Of a stretch of DNA of 64,000 nucleotides, positions 54,912-63,732 are shown in pieces; the stretch's first letter is position 1, and each line of letters opens with the position of its first letter. The notes beneath the pieces are model-generated. The model ran no database searches. It had not been told where the DNA came from and saw nothing but the letters and a program-made list of their open reading frames with translations. The position numbers and the translations under genes were made by a program. The DNA lies in NCBI RefSeq assembly GCF_003160695.1, contig NZ_QGDD01000005.1, forward strand, positions 62,001-126,000, read 5' to 3'. This DNA comes from Nocardioides silvaticus. Its GTDB lineage: Bacteria > Actinomycetota > Actinomycetes > Propionibacteriales > Nocardioidaceae.

Positions 54912-55493
54912 TCAGGAAGAGGTCGGGTAGGCCCGCAGCACGCAGAACTCGTTGCCCGACGGGTCGGTGTAGGTGCGCCACGGCAGCTCGCCCCACTCCG
55001 GGTGGTGCTCGCGGCGGCCGCCGCGTTCGTCGATCGCGCGCTCGACCGCGTCGGCGTCCTCGCCCGCCTCGAGCCGGACGTCGAGGTGGATCCGGTTCTT
55101 GCCGGGTCCCTTGGGCTCCTTCTCGGGGTGCAGCTCGAGCAGCGGGCCGCGGCCCGACGCGTGCCGGAGGGCGGTCAGCCCGCCCTCGGCCGGCACCCAC
55201 CCGGTCAGCCAGGCCCAGAACTCCCGGTCCCGCCCGGGATCGGCACTCTCGAGGCGCAGGGCACGCAGCTCACCGGCCCGGTCGTCGTACTCCAGGTGGA
55301 GGCGCTCCGGGCCCTCCGGCTTCTCCTCCACCCGCTGGAAGCAGAGGTCGAGGGTGGGTCCGCCGGGCACCGCCAGCCGGGTCTCGTAACCGGCCGGCTC
55401 GTCGGTCAGCTGCTCGGTGCCGAGCGCGGCCTCCCAGAACCGGCCGAGCGCTCGTGGGTCGACGGCGTCGAACACGACGTTCTCGAGGTACAC
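54912..55493 (-). CDS. VOC-family (glyoxalase-like) protein
   Basis: A 193-residue protein made of two glyoxalase-like modules. The first begins NVVFDAVDPRALGRFWEAALG, the second RLESADPGRDREFWAWLTGW and closes YTDPSGNEFCVLRAYP. It belongs to the glyoxalase-like domain group (PF18029-type) of actinobacteria, with no full metal site that I can see. It begins at GTG 55493. A small GAGCGC...GCGCTC hairpin lies in the gap to the SRPBCC gene. The function is unknown. Confidence 0.85.
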   Translation of the reverse strand: MYLENVVFDAVDPRALGRFWEAALGTEQLTDEPAGYETRLAVPGGPTLDLCFQRVEEKPEGPERLHLEYDDRAGELRALRLESADPGRDREFWAWLTGWVPAEGGLTALRHASGRGPLLELHPEKEPKGPGKNRIHLDVRLEAGEDADAVERAIDERGGRREHHPEWGELPWRTYTDPSGNEFCVLRAYPTSS

Positions 55494-55518
55494 GACCTCA
55501 GCCTAGGTCGCGGCCCCC

Positions 55519-56016
55519 TCACCAGCCCCAGGTGCCGGACTCGCCCTTGAACGGACCGACGACGCGCGAGGTGATCCACCCGCCGTAGAAGCCGCCGGCC
55601 TGCGGCTGGACCTCCTCGCCGTCGACCAGACACCGGTCGACCTGCCCCGGCATCACCGACACCGCGCCGGCGATGTCGGCGAAGCGCGGCGACGGGCGGA
55701 GATAGGTCCACGCGGCGCGGGGGGCGACCTTCCCGCCGCCGATCACGTCGAGGTACGACGCAGTGCCCTTCCACTCGCAGAACGATGCGCCCTCCGCCTC
55801 CCGGAGCGAGCCGGGGACGAACGCCTCGCGCGGCAGGTAGTACGTCGGCGGGTGGCTGGTCTCGAGGACCCGCCACGAGCGCGTCGTACGGGCGACCACC
55901 TCGCCGCCGAGGACCACCTCGACGTTCTCCTGGGACACCTCGAGCGCGGGCGGGCGGGGGTAGTCCCAGCAGGACTCCTGGCCTGGTCCGGGCTTGATCG
56001 GCTGCTTGCTCGTCAC
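55519..56016 (-). CDS. DUF427 domain protein
   Basis: A 165-residue soluble DUF427 protein. Typical segments are WRVLETSHPPTYYLPREAF, FCEWKGTASYLDVIGGG, and VMPGQVDRCLVDGEEVQPQAGGFYGGW. DUF427 proteins are small all-beta proteins widespread in actinobacteria and occasionally in fungi; their biochemical function is not established. The gene has its own start at ATG 56016, 43 bp after the MarR gene end on the same strand. Confidence 0.88.
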   Translation of the reverse strand: MTSKQPIKPGPGQESCWDYPRPPALEVSQENVEVVLGGEVVARTTRSWRVLETSHPPTYYLPREAFVPGSLREAEGASFCEWKGTASYLDVIGGGKVAPRAAWTYLRPSPRFADIAGAVSVMPGQVDRCLVDGEEVQPQAGGFYGGWITSRVVGPFKGESGTWGW

Positions 56017-56059
56017 GGGTCCAGTAAACGAGAGTCGTTCCAGTCAGGCCTCGGCCCCT

Positions 56060-56530
56060 TCACACGTCGCGGCGCACCGGGGTCGGACCGGCGACGGTCT
56101 CGAAGGCGGCGGTGGCGCCGCGCAGGTAGCGCGCGACGATCTCGCGCTCCTCCTCGTCGAACTCCGCGTCGAGCCGCTGCAGGGCCGAGAACATCGGCAG
56201 CAGCAGGCTCACGACCTCGGCGCGTCCGGACTCAGTGATCTGCACGCTCACCCGGCGCCGGTCGCTCGGATCGGCGACCCTCGCGACGTGACCGCGCTCC
56301 TCGAGGCGGTCCACGATGCCCGTCGAGGCGGCGGTGCTGACGTCGAGCAGCCGGGCGAGCTCGGCGGGCCCGGTGGGGCCAGCCGTCAAGTGCTCCAACG
56401 CGACCAGCTCCGAGCTGCTCAGTCGCGCTGCATGGGCGACCACCGGACGCACACGCGCCGCGGCACCGACCGCGGCACGGAGCGCGGTCAAGCTAGGCGT
56501 CTGGCTCCACTCGTCCTTCGGATCCGACAT
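56060..56530 (-). CDS. MarR-family transcriptional regulator
   Basis: A 156-residue regulator. The winged helix-turn-helix contains GPTGPAELARLLDVSTAASTGIVDRLEERGHV and the wing VADPSDRRRVSVQIT. It is divergent from an MMPL transporter gene with only 35 bp between the start codons, so its binding site must overlap both promoters; TTAGTTACTAA in that gap is the likely operator. It probably represses the exporter until a hydrophobic ligand binds. Confidence 0.93.
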   Translation of the reverse strand: MSDPKDEWSQTPSLTALRAAVGAAARVRPVVAHAARLSSSELVALEHLTAGPTGPAELARLLDVSTAASTGIVDRLEERGHVARVADPSDRRRVSVQITESGRAEVVSLLLPMFSALQRLDAEFDEEEREIVARYLRGATAAFETVAGPTPVRRDV

Positions 56531-56544
56531 TTTGTTTCACCAAC

Positions 56545-56555
56545 TTAGTTACTAA
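56545..56555. promoter_or_regulatory. Palindrome TTAGTTACTAA, putative MarR operator
   Basis: TTAGT (56545-56549) and ACTAA (56551-56555) are complementary around a central T, in the 35-bp gap between the divergent MarR and MMPL genes. The gap is A+T-rich compared with its surroundings. Confidence 0.5.
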
Positions 56556-56565
56556 TCTCTCTAAC

Positions 56566-58611
56566 ATGATGTCACTCCTGACGGCTCCGGCTCGACGCCA
56601 CACCGCCCCGGTCGTCGTTCTGCTCGGCCTGCTGCTCAGCGGCCTCGTCATCGGGGTGCTCGGCGAGGCCGAGCACGACGCCCGCCCGACCGACAGCCTG
56701 CCCGCCGGCCTGGACAGCACCGAGGGCGCCGAGCTCCTCGACGCACTGCCGGAGGACTCCACCAGCGCCGCCGTCGTGCTCTGGGCCACCGACTCCGGCA
56801 CCCTCGATCGCGGCACCGTGCAGGAGCTGACCCGGGTCGCTGACTCCTCCGGTGCGGTCGGCGGCCGGCAGGGTCCGGTCTCGACAGCCGAGGATGGCAC
56901 GGCGGCGCTGGCCGTCGTACCGCTCGCGACGTCGGGCGCCGAGGAGACCGCCGACCTCGTCGGCGACCTCCGCGACGAGCTCGTCGCGGCGACACCTGAC
57001 GGTGTCTCGGTCCAGGTCACCGGACCGGCCGCGGTGCAGGCCGATCTCGCCGCCGTCTTCGACGGCGCCGACACCAACCTGCTGCTGGCGACGGCGCTGG
57101 TGGTGGCACTGCTGCTGGTGGTGACCTACCGCAGCCCGATCCTCTGGCTGGTCCCGCTGCTGGTCGTCGGCGCCGCCGACCGGGTCGCCGCCGTGCTGGC
57201 GACGCAGGCGATGGCCGCCCTCGACTTCTCCTGGGACGCCTCCACGGTGGGGATCTTGTCGGTGCTGGTGTTCGGTGCGGGCACCGACTACGCCCTGCTG
57301 CTCATCGCCCGCTATCGCGACGAGCTGCGATCGCACGAGTCGCGGTACGACGCGATGCGGATCGCGGTCTCCCGTACCGCCGAGGCGATCCTTGCCAGTG
57401 CGGCCACGGTCGTGCTCGGCCTGCTGACGCTGCTCCTCTCGCTGATCCCCACCACCCGCGGACTGGGCCTGGCCTGCGCCATCGGCGTCGTCATCGCGGC
57501 GGGCTTCGCGCTGGTCGTGCTGCCCGCGGGACTGGTGCTCTTCGGGCGCTGGGTGTTCTGGCCGCGGGTCCCTCACCTCGGCGAGCCCGCTCTGGTCGAG
57601 ACCGACTCCTTCTGGCATCGCGTCGGCACCCGTGTCTCGCGCAGCCCGCGTGGTTTCGTCGCCGGCTCGGTGCTCCTGCTCGCCGTGCTGAGCGTGGGGG
57701 TCGTCCGTATCGACCTCGGGCTCGACCAGGCCGAACAGTTCCTCGACAAGCCCGAGGCGATCGCCGCGGCCGAGCGGCTCGCCGAGTCGTTCCCCGCCGG
57801 CCTGACCGACCCCACCCAGGTGCTGACCCGCGACGACGGGCGCGCCGTCCTGGCGACCGTCGAGGAGACCGCCGGCGTGGCGAGTGCCCGGGTGTCCGCT
57901 ACCGGCAACGGGATCACCCAGGTCGACGCGGTGCTCGAGGCGAGCCCCGGATCCGAGGAGGCCAAGGCGACGATCGAGGACCTGCGCACGGCGCTGTCGG
58001 ACTACGACGACACCCACGTCACGGGCACCGAAGCCGAGGCGATCGACGAGGCGGACGGCGCCGCCCGCGACCGGACGGTGATCCTGCCCCTGATCCTGTT
58101 GCTCGTGCTCGGCGCGTTGTTCCTGCTCCTGCGGGCGCTGGTGGCACCGCTGCTGCTGGTCGCCACGGTCGTCGCGACGTACCTCGCCAGCCTCGGCGCG
58201 TCCTGGTGGGTCTTCACCGGGCCCCTCGGCTTCGACGCGCTCGACTCGGGGGTGCCGCTGCTGGCCTTCTTGTTCCTCGTCGCGCTCGGCGTCGACTACA
58301 ACATCTTCCTCGTCACCCGCGCCCGCCAGGAGGCCGCCGAGCACGGCACCCGCGAGGGCATGCTTCGAGCGTTGACGGCGACCGGCGGCGTGATCACCAG
58401 CGCCGGTGTGGTGCTGGCCGCGGTGTTCCTCGTGCTCGGCGTCCTCCCGCTCGTGGTGCTCGCCCAGCTCGGCGCGATCATCTGCCTCGGCGTCCTGCTG
58501 GACACCCTGCTGGTCCGCACCGTGCTCGTGCCGGCCCTGGCCTGGGAGCTGGACGACCGGTTCTGGTGGCCGCGGCGCGTCCGGGAGTCCGCCGACGCGG
58601 TCGACGCGTAG
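56566..58611 (+). CDS. MMPL-family (RND-like) transporter
   Basis: A 681-residue inner-membrane exporter of the MMPL group. One helix near the N-terminus is followed by an extracytoplasmic domain (about 35-150). Helices 2-6 include the proton-relay segment VFGAGTDYALLLIARYRDEL with the conserved GxDY; the second extracytoplasmic domain lies about 360-500. Helices 8-12 contain VALGVDYNIFLVTRARQE, the second GxDY. Relatives export lipids or drugs, driven by the proton gradient. ATG 56566 is used, though a second ATG follows directly. Control by the divergent MarR protein is expected. Confidence 0.93.
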   Translation: MMSLLTAPARRHTAPVVVLLGLLLSGLVIGVLGEAEHDARPTDSLPAGLDSTEGAELLDALPEDSTSAAVVLWATDSGTLDRGTVQELTRVADSSGAVGGRQGPVSTAEDGTAALAVVPLATSGAEETADLVGDLRDELVAATPDGVSVQVTGPAAVQADLAAVFDGADTNLLLATALVVALLLVVTYRSPILWLVPLLVVGAADRVAAVLATQAMAALDFSWDASTVGILSVLVFGAGTDYALLLIARYRDELRSHESRYDAMRIAVSRTAEAILASAATVVLGLLTLLLSLIPTTRGLGLACAIGVVIAAGFALVVLPAGLVLFGRWVFWPRVPHLGEPALVETDSFWHRVGTRVSRSPRGFVAGSVLLLAVLSVGVVRIDLGLDQAEQFLDKPEAIAAAERLAESFPAGLTDPTQVLTRDDGRAVLATVEETAGVASARVSATGNGITQVDAVLEASPGSEEAKATIEDLRTALSDYDDTHVTGTEAEAIDEADGAARDRTVILPLILLLVLGALFLLLRALVAPLLLVATVVATYLASLGASWWVFTGPLGFDALDSGVPLLAFLFLVALGVDYNIFLVTRARQEAAEHGTREGMLRALTATGGVITSAGVVLAAVFLVLGVLPLVVLAQLGAIICLGVLLDTLLVRTVLVPALAWELDDRFWWPRRVRESADAVDA

Positions 58612-58639
58612 TCGCGAGGAACGCCACGCATCGGTGCCC

Positions 58640-58656
58640 GGCCGGTCGATCCGGCC
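58640..58656. terminator. Hairpin between convergent MMPL transporter and dnaB genes
   Basis: GGCCGG (58640-58645), a TCGAT loop and CCGGCC (58651-58656) form a 6-bp G+C stem in the 109-bp gap between convergent genes. A bidirectional terminator is likely. Confidence 0.45.
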
Positions 58657-58720
58657 TGTCCATCGGTTGATCGAGGTCGCCCTGCTCGCCTCGGCCCCGC
58701 CGCCGACAGCGCTGCTGAGG

Positions 58721-60115
58721 TCAGTGGGCCATGTCGACGAAGCGCGAGTAGTGACCCTGGAACGCCACGACGATGTCACGGGTGGCGCCGTTGCGGTGCT
58801 TGGCGACGATCAGGTCCGCCTCGCCGGGGCGGGTCGACTCCTTCTCGAAGACGTCGTCGCGGTGCAGCAGGATCACCATGTCGGCGTCCTGCTCGATGCT
58901 GCCCGACTCGCGAAGGTCACTCATCATCGGACGTTTGTCGGCACGCTGCTCGGGACCACGGTTGAGCTGCGAGAGCGCGATGACGGGGACCTCGAGCTCC
59001 TTGGCGAGCAGCTTGATCTGGCGGGAGAACTCCGAGACCTCGAGCTGGCGGGACTCGACCTTGCGGCCGGACGTCATCAGCTGGAGGTAGTCGATGACCA
59101 TCAGCTTGAGGTCGTGACGCTGCTTGAGCCGCCGCGCCTTGGCCCGGATCTCCATCATCGTCATGTTCGGGCTGTCGTCGATGAACATCGGCGCCGAGGA
59201 GATCTTGGCGACGTGACGCGCCAGCCGGTCCCACTCCTCCGTCGACATCTTGCCGTTGCGGATGTGGTTGAGCGGGATGCGTCCCTCGGCCGAGAGCAGA
59301 CGCATCGTGATCTCCGACCGCGTCATCTCCAGGCTGAAGAAGGCGCTGGTCAGGTTGTTGTGGATCGAAGCAGCCCGGCAGAGGTCGAGAGCCAGCGTCG
59401 ACTTCCCCATGGCCGGGCGCGCCGCGACGACGATCATCTGCCCGGCGTGAAGACCGTTGGTGAGCTCGTCGAGGTCGGCGAAGCCGGTGGGGACGCCGTA
59501 GATCCCCGCCTCGCGGTTCTCGATCGCCTCGATCTCGTCGAGGACGCTGTCCATGATGTCGCTGAGCGGCGCGTAGTCCTCGGCCTTGCGGCGGTCGGTG
59601 ACGCCGTAGACCTCGGCCTGGGCGGCGTCGACGATGTGGTCGACCTCGCCCTCGCCGGCGTACCCGATCTGCACGATCTTGGTGCCGGCGTCGACGAGGC
59701 GACGCAGGATCGCCTTCTCGCGGACGATCTCGGCGTAGAAGCCGGCGTTGGCGGCGATCGGGACGTTGGCCGCCAGGGTGTGGAGGTACGGCGCGCCGCC
59801 GATCTTCGCCAGCTCGCCGCGCCGCTGGAGCTCGCCGGCGACGGTGATCATGTCCGCGGGCTCGCCGCGGCCGAAGAGGTCGATGATCGCGTCGTGGATC
59901 GACTCGTGCGCCGGCCGGTAGAAGTCCTGGCCGCGCAGCGTCTCCGTCACGTCGGCGATGGCGTCCTTGGAGATCATCATCGCGCCGAGCACGGACTGCT
60001 CCGCTGCGATGTCCTGCGGCGGCGTACGTCCCCCGGACGGCGCGTCGCCCGGAGCGTACGGCGCCGGTCCGTCGCCCCACTCGTCGTCCGGCGGCGGCAC
60101 CTCCGCGAGGCTCAC
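58721..60115 (-). CDS. dnaB: Replicative DNA helicase DnaB
   Basis: A 464-residue hexameric helicase that unwinds DNA at the fork. The N-terminal primase-interacting domain starts with PQDIAAEQSVLGAMM and includes GQDFYRPAHESIHDAI; the RecA-like C-terminal domain has Walker A ARPAMGKST at 232-240, Walker B LMVIDYLQLM, and the Arg-finger region LNRGPEQRADKRPMMSDLRESGSIEQDAD. No intein interrupts the P-loop, unlike some mycobacterial dnaB genes. GTG 60115 with GGGGGAAG upstream was chosen; an upstream extension to 60151 lacks similarity to DnaB. It belongs to the conserved rpsR-rplI-MATE-dnaB neighbourhood. Confidence 0.96.
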   Translation of the reverse strand: MSLAEVPPPDDEWGDGPAPYAPGDAPSGGRTPPQDIAAEQSVLGAMMISKDAIADVTETLRGQDFYRPAHESIHDAIIDLFGRGEPADMITVAGELQRRGELAKIGGAPYLHTLAANVPIAANAGFYAEIVREKAILRRLVDAGTKIVQIGYAGEGEVDHIVDAAQAEVYGVTDRRKAEDYAPLSDIMDSVLDEIEAIENREAGIYGVPTGFADLDELTNGLHAGQMIVVAARPAMGKSTLALDLCRAASIHNNLTSAFFSLEMTRSEITMRLLSAEGRIPLNHIRNGKMSTEEWDRLARHVAKISSAPMFIDDSPNMTMMEIRAKARRLKQRHDLKLMVIDYLQLMTSGRKVESRQLEVSEFSRQIKLLAKELEVPVIALSQLNRGPEQRADKRPMMSDLRESGSIEQDADMVILLHRDDVFEKESTRPGEADLIVAKHRNGATRDIVVAFQGHYSRFVDMAH

Positions 60116-60568
60116 GCGACTTCCCCCTTCGTCCGCTGATCTGCAGGCCAACCGTGCGCTGTGCGTCGTGCCGGGCAGGCTGCCGCCGGGGTCCGACGCA
60201 ACCCCTGGGACCGGGGTGCGCCGACACCGCGAGGCGGAGCGTGCGCGAGACTCGGAGAGCGAACCTACGCACCGGTGGAGCCCTTGGCCAGTGGCCTATC
60301 AACAGCCTCTGGGACAACCTGGGGATAACCACCGGCGGGACGTGGACGACACGCAAGAGCCGTGTGCACGGGCTGGGGAGGAAACTGTGGATCTGGTGCC
60401 AAATGGGACAACGGACCCCCGCCTGACCTGCGGAAACGCGGATACCCAGCTGTGGAACCGAAAAAGTACGTCGCCGATCTCGTTCACCTGTCCGTCATCT
60501 GGCGGTAGCCGACTAGACCACGTACGATCCGCGCTCCACGGCATTTATCCACAGTCGAGAGGTCGACA
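60116..60568. other. 453-bp non-coding spacer between divergent dnaB and MATE genes, with DnaA-box-like sites
   Basis: No credible gene is present. The right half is less G+C-rich than the flanks and contains one perfect DnaA box, TTATCCACA at 60545-60553. It also has one 8/9 match on the opposite strand (TGGGGATAA, 60320-60328) and weaker TGTGGATCT (60386-60394) and TGTGGAACC (60452-60460). Promoters for both genes must lie here. Confidence 0.5.
60545..60553 (+). promoter_or_regulatory. Perfect DnaA box
   Basis: TTATCCACA lies 16 bp upstream of the TTG start of the MATE gene, within its promoter or leader. Confidence 0.5.
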
Positions 60569-61945
60569 TTGCGCCGGCTGAGTCGATGGCGGCTGACCGC
60601 CGACGACCGGGAGATCCGGCGCCTCGCGGTTCCCGCGTTCCTCGCGCTGGTGGCCGAGCCGCTGTTCCTGCTCGGCGACGCTGCCGTGGTCGGCCACCTC
60701 GGCACCGAGGAGCTGGCCGGCCTCGGGATCGCGGCGACCGTGCTCCAGACCCTGGTCGGCCTGTGCGTGTTCCTCGCCTACGGCACGACGGCTGGCGTCG
60801 CCCGCCAGCTGGGCGCCGGCCGGCGCGCCGCCGCCCTCGCGCAGGGCGTCGACGGGCTCTGGCTCGCAGTCCTCATCGGCGTGCCGGTCACCGTCGTCGG
60901 CATCCTCCTCACCGACCCCATGGTCGCGGCGTTCGGCCCCGGGGCCGCGGTCGCCCACGAGGCCGAGACCTACCTCCGCGTCGCCCTGCTCGGCGTCACC
61001 CCGCTGCTGCTGATGCTCGCGGCGACCGGGGTCCTCCGCGGGCTGCAGGACACCCGCACCCCGCTGGTCGTCGCCGTGCTCGGCAACGTGGCCAACCTGG
61101 TGCTCAACGTCCTCCTCGTGTACGGCGTGGGGCCGGTCCCCCGCCTCGACATCGCCGGCTCGGCGCTCGGGTCGGTCCTCGCCCAGGTCGGCTCGGCCGC
61201 GGCCCTCGTCCTGGTCGTGGTCGCCGCCGCCCGCCGCGAGGGCGCGTCGCTGCGCCCCGACGCGCCCGGCATCCGCTCCGCCGGTCGAGCCGGGGTACCG
61301 CTCCTGGTGCGCACCCTCACCCTCCGCGCGTCGCTGCTCGTCACGACCTACGCCGTCGTGCTCACCGCCGACGCGACGAGCGACGAGGCGGTGCCGATCG
61401 CGACCCACCAGCTCGCGATGACGATCTGGGGATTCCTCGCGTTCGCGCTCGACGCGATCGCCATCGCCGCCCAGGCCATCACCGGTCGCCACCTCGGCGC
61501 CGGCGACGTCGACGCCGCGCGCGCCGTCACTCGGCGGATGGTCGGCTGGGGCGTCGTGAGCGGCGTCGTCACCGGCCTCGCCCTGGCCGCGGCCAGCCCG
61601 GTGCTCGGCATCCTGTTCACCAGCGACGACGACGTACGACGCGCGCTCGTCCCCGTCCTCCTCGTCGCGGCCCTCGCGCAGCCGGTCGCCGGCGTGGTGT
61701 TCGTGCTCGACGGCGTGCTGATCGGCGCGGGGGACGGCGCCTACCTGGCCTGGGCCGGCCTGGCCGTTCTCTGCGGCTACGCTCCGCTCGTGCTGGGTGC
61801 CGCCGTGATCGCCGACGACTGGGTCGGCGGTGGCCTGCCCTGGCTCTGGGCGGTGTTCGGCGTGGTCTTCATGGGCGGGCGGTACCTCACGCTCACCCGC
61901 AGGGCCGCCGGCGACCGCTGGCTGGTGACCGGGGCGGCCCGGTGA
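60569..61945 (+). CDS. MATE-family efflux transporter
   Basis: A 458-residue membrane protein with twelve predicted helices in two MatE repeats. The first repeat opens with RRLAVPAFLALVAEPLFLLGDAAVVGHLGTEELAGLG, a typical MATE entry, and the second with HQLAMTIWGFLAFALDAIAIAAQAITGRHLGAGD. The loop ATGVLRGLQDTRTPL is also diagnostic. Exchange of cationic drugs for sodium or protons is the family role; the position near dnaB is conserved among actinobacteria. Start TTG 60569 has GAGAGG six bp upstream. The stop overlaps the GTG of the next gene by 3 bp. Confidence 0.93.
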   Translation: MRRLSRWRLTADDREIRRLAVPAFLALVAEPLFLLGDAAVVGHLGTEELAGLGIAATVLQTLVGLCVFLAYGTTAGVARQLGAGRRAAALAQGVDGLWLAVLIGVPVTVVGILLTDPMVAAFGPGAAVAHEAETYLRVALLGVTPLLLMLAATGVLRGLQDTRTPLVVAVLGNVANLVLNVLLVYGVGPVPRLDIAGSALGSVLAQVGSAAALVLVVVAAARREGASLRPDAPGIRSAGRAGVPLLVRTLTLRASLLVTTYAVVLTADATSDEAVPIATHQLAMTIWGFLAFALDAIAIAAQAITGRHLGAGDVDAARAVTRRMVGWGVVSGVVTGLALAAASPVLGILFTSDDDVRRALVPVLLVAALAQPVAGVVFVLDGVLIGAGDGAYLAWAGLAVLCGYAPLVLGAAVIADDWVGGGLPWLWAVFGVVFMGGRYLTLTRRAAGDRWLVTGAAR

Positions 61946-62508
61946 AGCCGCTCTACGCCGTCGCGTTCGGACTGGTCCTGATCGCCCTCGGCCCGACCGA
62001 CCCCGATCCCGACGTCTTCGACCCGCTGCCCGACCCGCTCGGCTGGCTGTTCGCGCTCATCGGGCTGCTCGGCCTCGGCGGGTCGCTCGAGCAGCGACGG
62101 CTCGGCGTCCTCCGCTTCCTCGGCGCGACCGCCTTCGTGATCTCGGCGGCGCTCGTCGTACCCGCTGCGGCCCGCTGGGTCGCCACCGACCCCTCCCTGG
62201 GCTGGGCCGCCGACGTGCCGCGGTTCGCGTTCTTCGCGGTGCTCTCCTACGAGCTGAGCTCCGCCGCGCTGAAGCACCGGGCGACCGTGGCCGCCGTCGG
62301 CTTCAACCTCTCGGCGCTGGCCCTGCTGTTCGTGCTGATCGCCCCGCCGCTCGCGTTCGGCGGCGGGCTCGACGGCGTCGGCGAGGCCGGGGAGGCCGCC
62401 GCCCAGGCCGTCCAGCTGGTGCTGGTCGTCCTGTTCCTGGTCTACGGCAGCAAGGAGTGGGCAGGGGCCCGGCCCGCCGAGCAGACCGAGCCGGACCAGC
62501 CCGGCTAA
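61942..62508 (+). CDS. Small polytopic membrane protein, function unknown
   Basis: A 188-residue protein with about four or five hydrophobic helices, for example LYAVAFGLVLIALG, LGWLFALIGLLGLGGSL, FLGATAFVISAALVVPAAA and a C-terminal VQLVLVVLFLVYG. The loop after helix one is acidic and proline-rich (PTDPDPDVFDPLPDPLG). It starts at GTG 61942 overlapping the MATE stop, so it is expressed with it. I do not recognise a family. Its stop overlaps that of the convergent lipoprotein gene. Confidence 0.8.
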   Translation: MKPLYAVAFGLVLIALGPTDPDPDVFDPLPDPLGWLFALIGLLGLGGSLEQRRLGVLRFLGATAFVISAALVVPAAARWVATDPSLGWAADVPRFAFFAVLSYELSSAALKHRATVAAVGFNLSALALLFVLIAPPLAFGGGLDGVGEAGEAAAQAVQLVLVVLFLVYGSKEWAGARPAEQTEPDQPG

Positions 62509-63170
62509 CCCAGGTTCGCGAGCACGACTCCGGCAAGGGCGGTGGCCTGCTGCTGCGGGTCACCCTGGAAGTCCACCCCGTCCTCGTACTCGAGCTGGAC
62601 CTCGAAGTTGTAGGCGTCGGTGCACACCCGCAGCGTCGCCTCCAGCGGGGGCGCATCGTCGCGGTCCCACCACGCCTGGGTGGCCGGTGCCGGCAGCCCC
62701 TCGACGGGGGTGACGGTCGACGCGATCGCGGTCGGCTTCGGACACTGGAACTCACCTGCGGTGAAGTCCTCGGGCGCGGTCAGGGCGAGCTCGACCTCGA
62801 GCAGGTCCTCGGCCTCGAAGCTGCAGTCCTCGCTCTGCCACTCCAGGTCGCCCTCCGAGGTGCCACCGCCGCCGGGCGAGCCCGGACCGAAGGAGACCGC
62901 GAAGGCGGCGCCCACCTCCTCGGCAGTGATCACCTCGCACGCGGCGGGCAGCGCCGTACCGCCCGACGTCGCGTCCGTCGTCCCGCTGCTCTCCGAGGTT
63001 CCGGACGTCTCGGGTGCCGAAGGGCTCCCGCCCGACTCGGGGTCCGACGGTGACGAGGACGGCGGTGGGGCGGCGTCGTCGGTGGTGTTGTCGCTGTCAC
63101 CGCACGAGGCGAGTGCCGGTGCGGCGAGCAGGAGGAGCACGACGAGGGCCTGACCCGAGGACGGACGCAT
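62505..63170 (-). CDS. Putative lipoprotein, DUF3558-like
   Basis: A 221-residue exported lipoprotein. The signal peptide contains ALVVLLLLAAPALASCG with lipobox LASC at the Cys. A Ser/Gly/Thr/Pro-rich tether of about 60 residues follows. The domain begins ACEVITAEEVGAAF, resembling DUF3558 family lipoproteins of actinobacteria, and contains four further cysteines (EDCSF, FQCPK, RVCTD and the first, AACEV) that may pair. ATG 63170 was preferred over an upstream start at 63203. The function is unknown. It is convergent with the membrane protein gene and transcribed in the same direction as rplI. Confidence 0.82.
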   Translation of the reverse strand: MRPSSGQALVVLLLLAAPALASCGDSDNTTDDAAPPPSSSPSDPESGGSPSAPETSGTSESSGTTDATSGGTALPAACEVITAEEVGAAFAVSFGPGSPGGGGTSEGDLEWQSEDCSFEAEDLLEVELALTAPEDFTAGEFQCPKPTAIASTVTPVEGLPAPATQAWWDRDDAPPLEATLRVCTDAYNFEVQLEYEDGVDFQGDPQQQATALAGVVLANLG

Positions 63171-63209
63171 GCCCCCGATCATGCCCGACCGCCGTGCTCG
63201 CAACGACGA

Positions 63210-63235
63210 ACGGCCGGCCCCGAGGGGCCGGCCGT
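63210..63235 (-). terminator. G+C-rich hairpin terminator after rplI
   Basis: ACGGCCGGCCCC (63210-63221) and its complement (63224-63235) form a 12-bp inverted repeat with a very small loop (four nt when the innermost pair opens). It lies 18 bp downstream of the rplI stop read leftward and likely ends the rpsR-rplI transcript. Confidence 0.7.
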
Positions 63236-63253
63236 GCGTGTGCGCTGGGAGCG

Positions 63254-63700
63254 TCAGGCGGGGATCACGTTGAGCGCGACCGCCGCGGAGACCTCGTCGT
63301 GCAGCTTGATCGAGACCTGGTGGGCACCGAGGGTCTTGATCGGGTTGGCGAGCACGATGGTCCGCTTGTCGATCGACTCACCGGTCACCTCGCCGAGCGC
63401 GTCGGCGACGTCGCCGACGGTGACGGCGCCGAAGAGGCGGCCGCCCTGGCCGGCCTTGACCTTGACGTCGACCGGGCCCTGCTCGAGCTTGGCCTTGATC
63501 TCGGCGGCGTGCGCCTCGTCGCGGACCGCGCGGGCGCTGCGGGCCGACTTGATCGCGTCGGCCTGGGACTGGGCGCCCTTGGTCCACCGGATCGCGAGGC
63601 CCTGCGGCAGCAGGTAGTTGCGGCCGTAGCCGTCCTTGACCTCGATCACGTCACCGGCAGCGCCGAGACCGTCGACCTCCTGGGTCAGGATGATCTTCAT
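63254..63700 (-). CDS. rplI: 50S ribosomal protein L9
   Basis: A 148-residue L9. The N-terminal rRNA-binding domain is [17 protein letters not shown] and [17 protein letters not shown], the L9 signature; a long connecting helix (about 40-75) leads to the C-terminal domain with [16 protein letters not shown]. The protein binds 23S rRNA domain V in the large subunit. ATG 63700 has GAGAGAG upstream. It follows rpsR by 32 bp on the same strand, the standard rpsF-ssb-rpsR-rplI arrangement; the first two genes would lie right of the window. Confidence 0.97.
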   Translation of the reverse strand: MKIILTQEVDGLGAAGDVIEVKDGYGRNYLLPQGLAIRWTKGAQSQADAIKSARSARAVRDEAHAAEIKAKLEQGPVDVKVKAGQGGRLFGAVTVGDVADALGEVTGESIDKRTIVLANPIKTLGAHQVSIKLHDEVSAAVALNVIPA

Positions 63701-63732
63701 TGTTGGCTCTCTCCTTCTCTACCGACGAGCGA

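Noticed and set aside
58721..60115. Intein in dnaB
   Set aside because: The P-loop and the helicase motifs are contiguous and the protein has the normal length of 464 residues.
60154..60426. A 90-residue frame in the dnaB-MATE spacer
   Set aside because: No ribosome-binding site, odd composition, and it overlaps the promoter region with DnaA-box-like sites.
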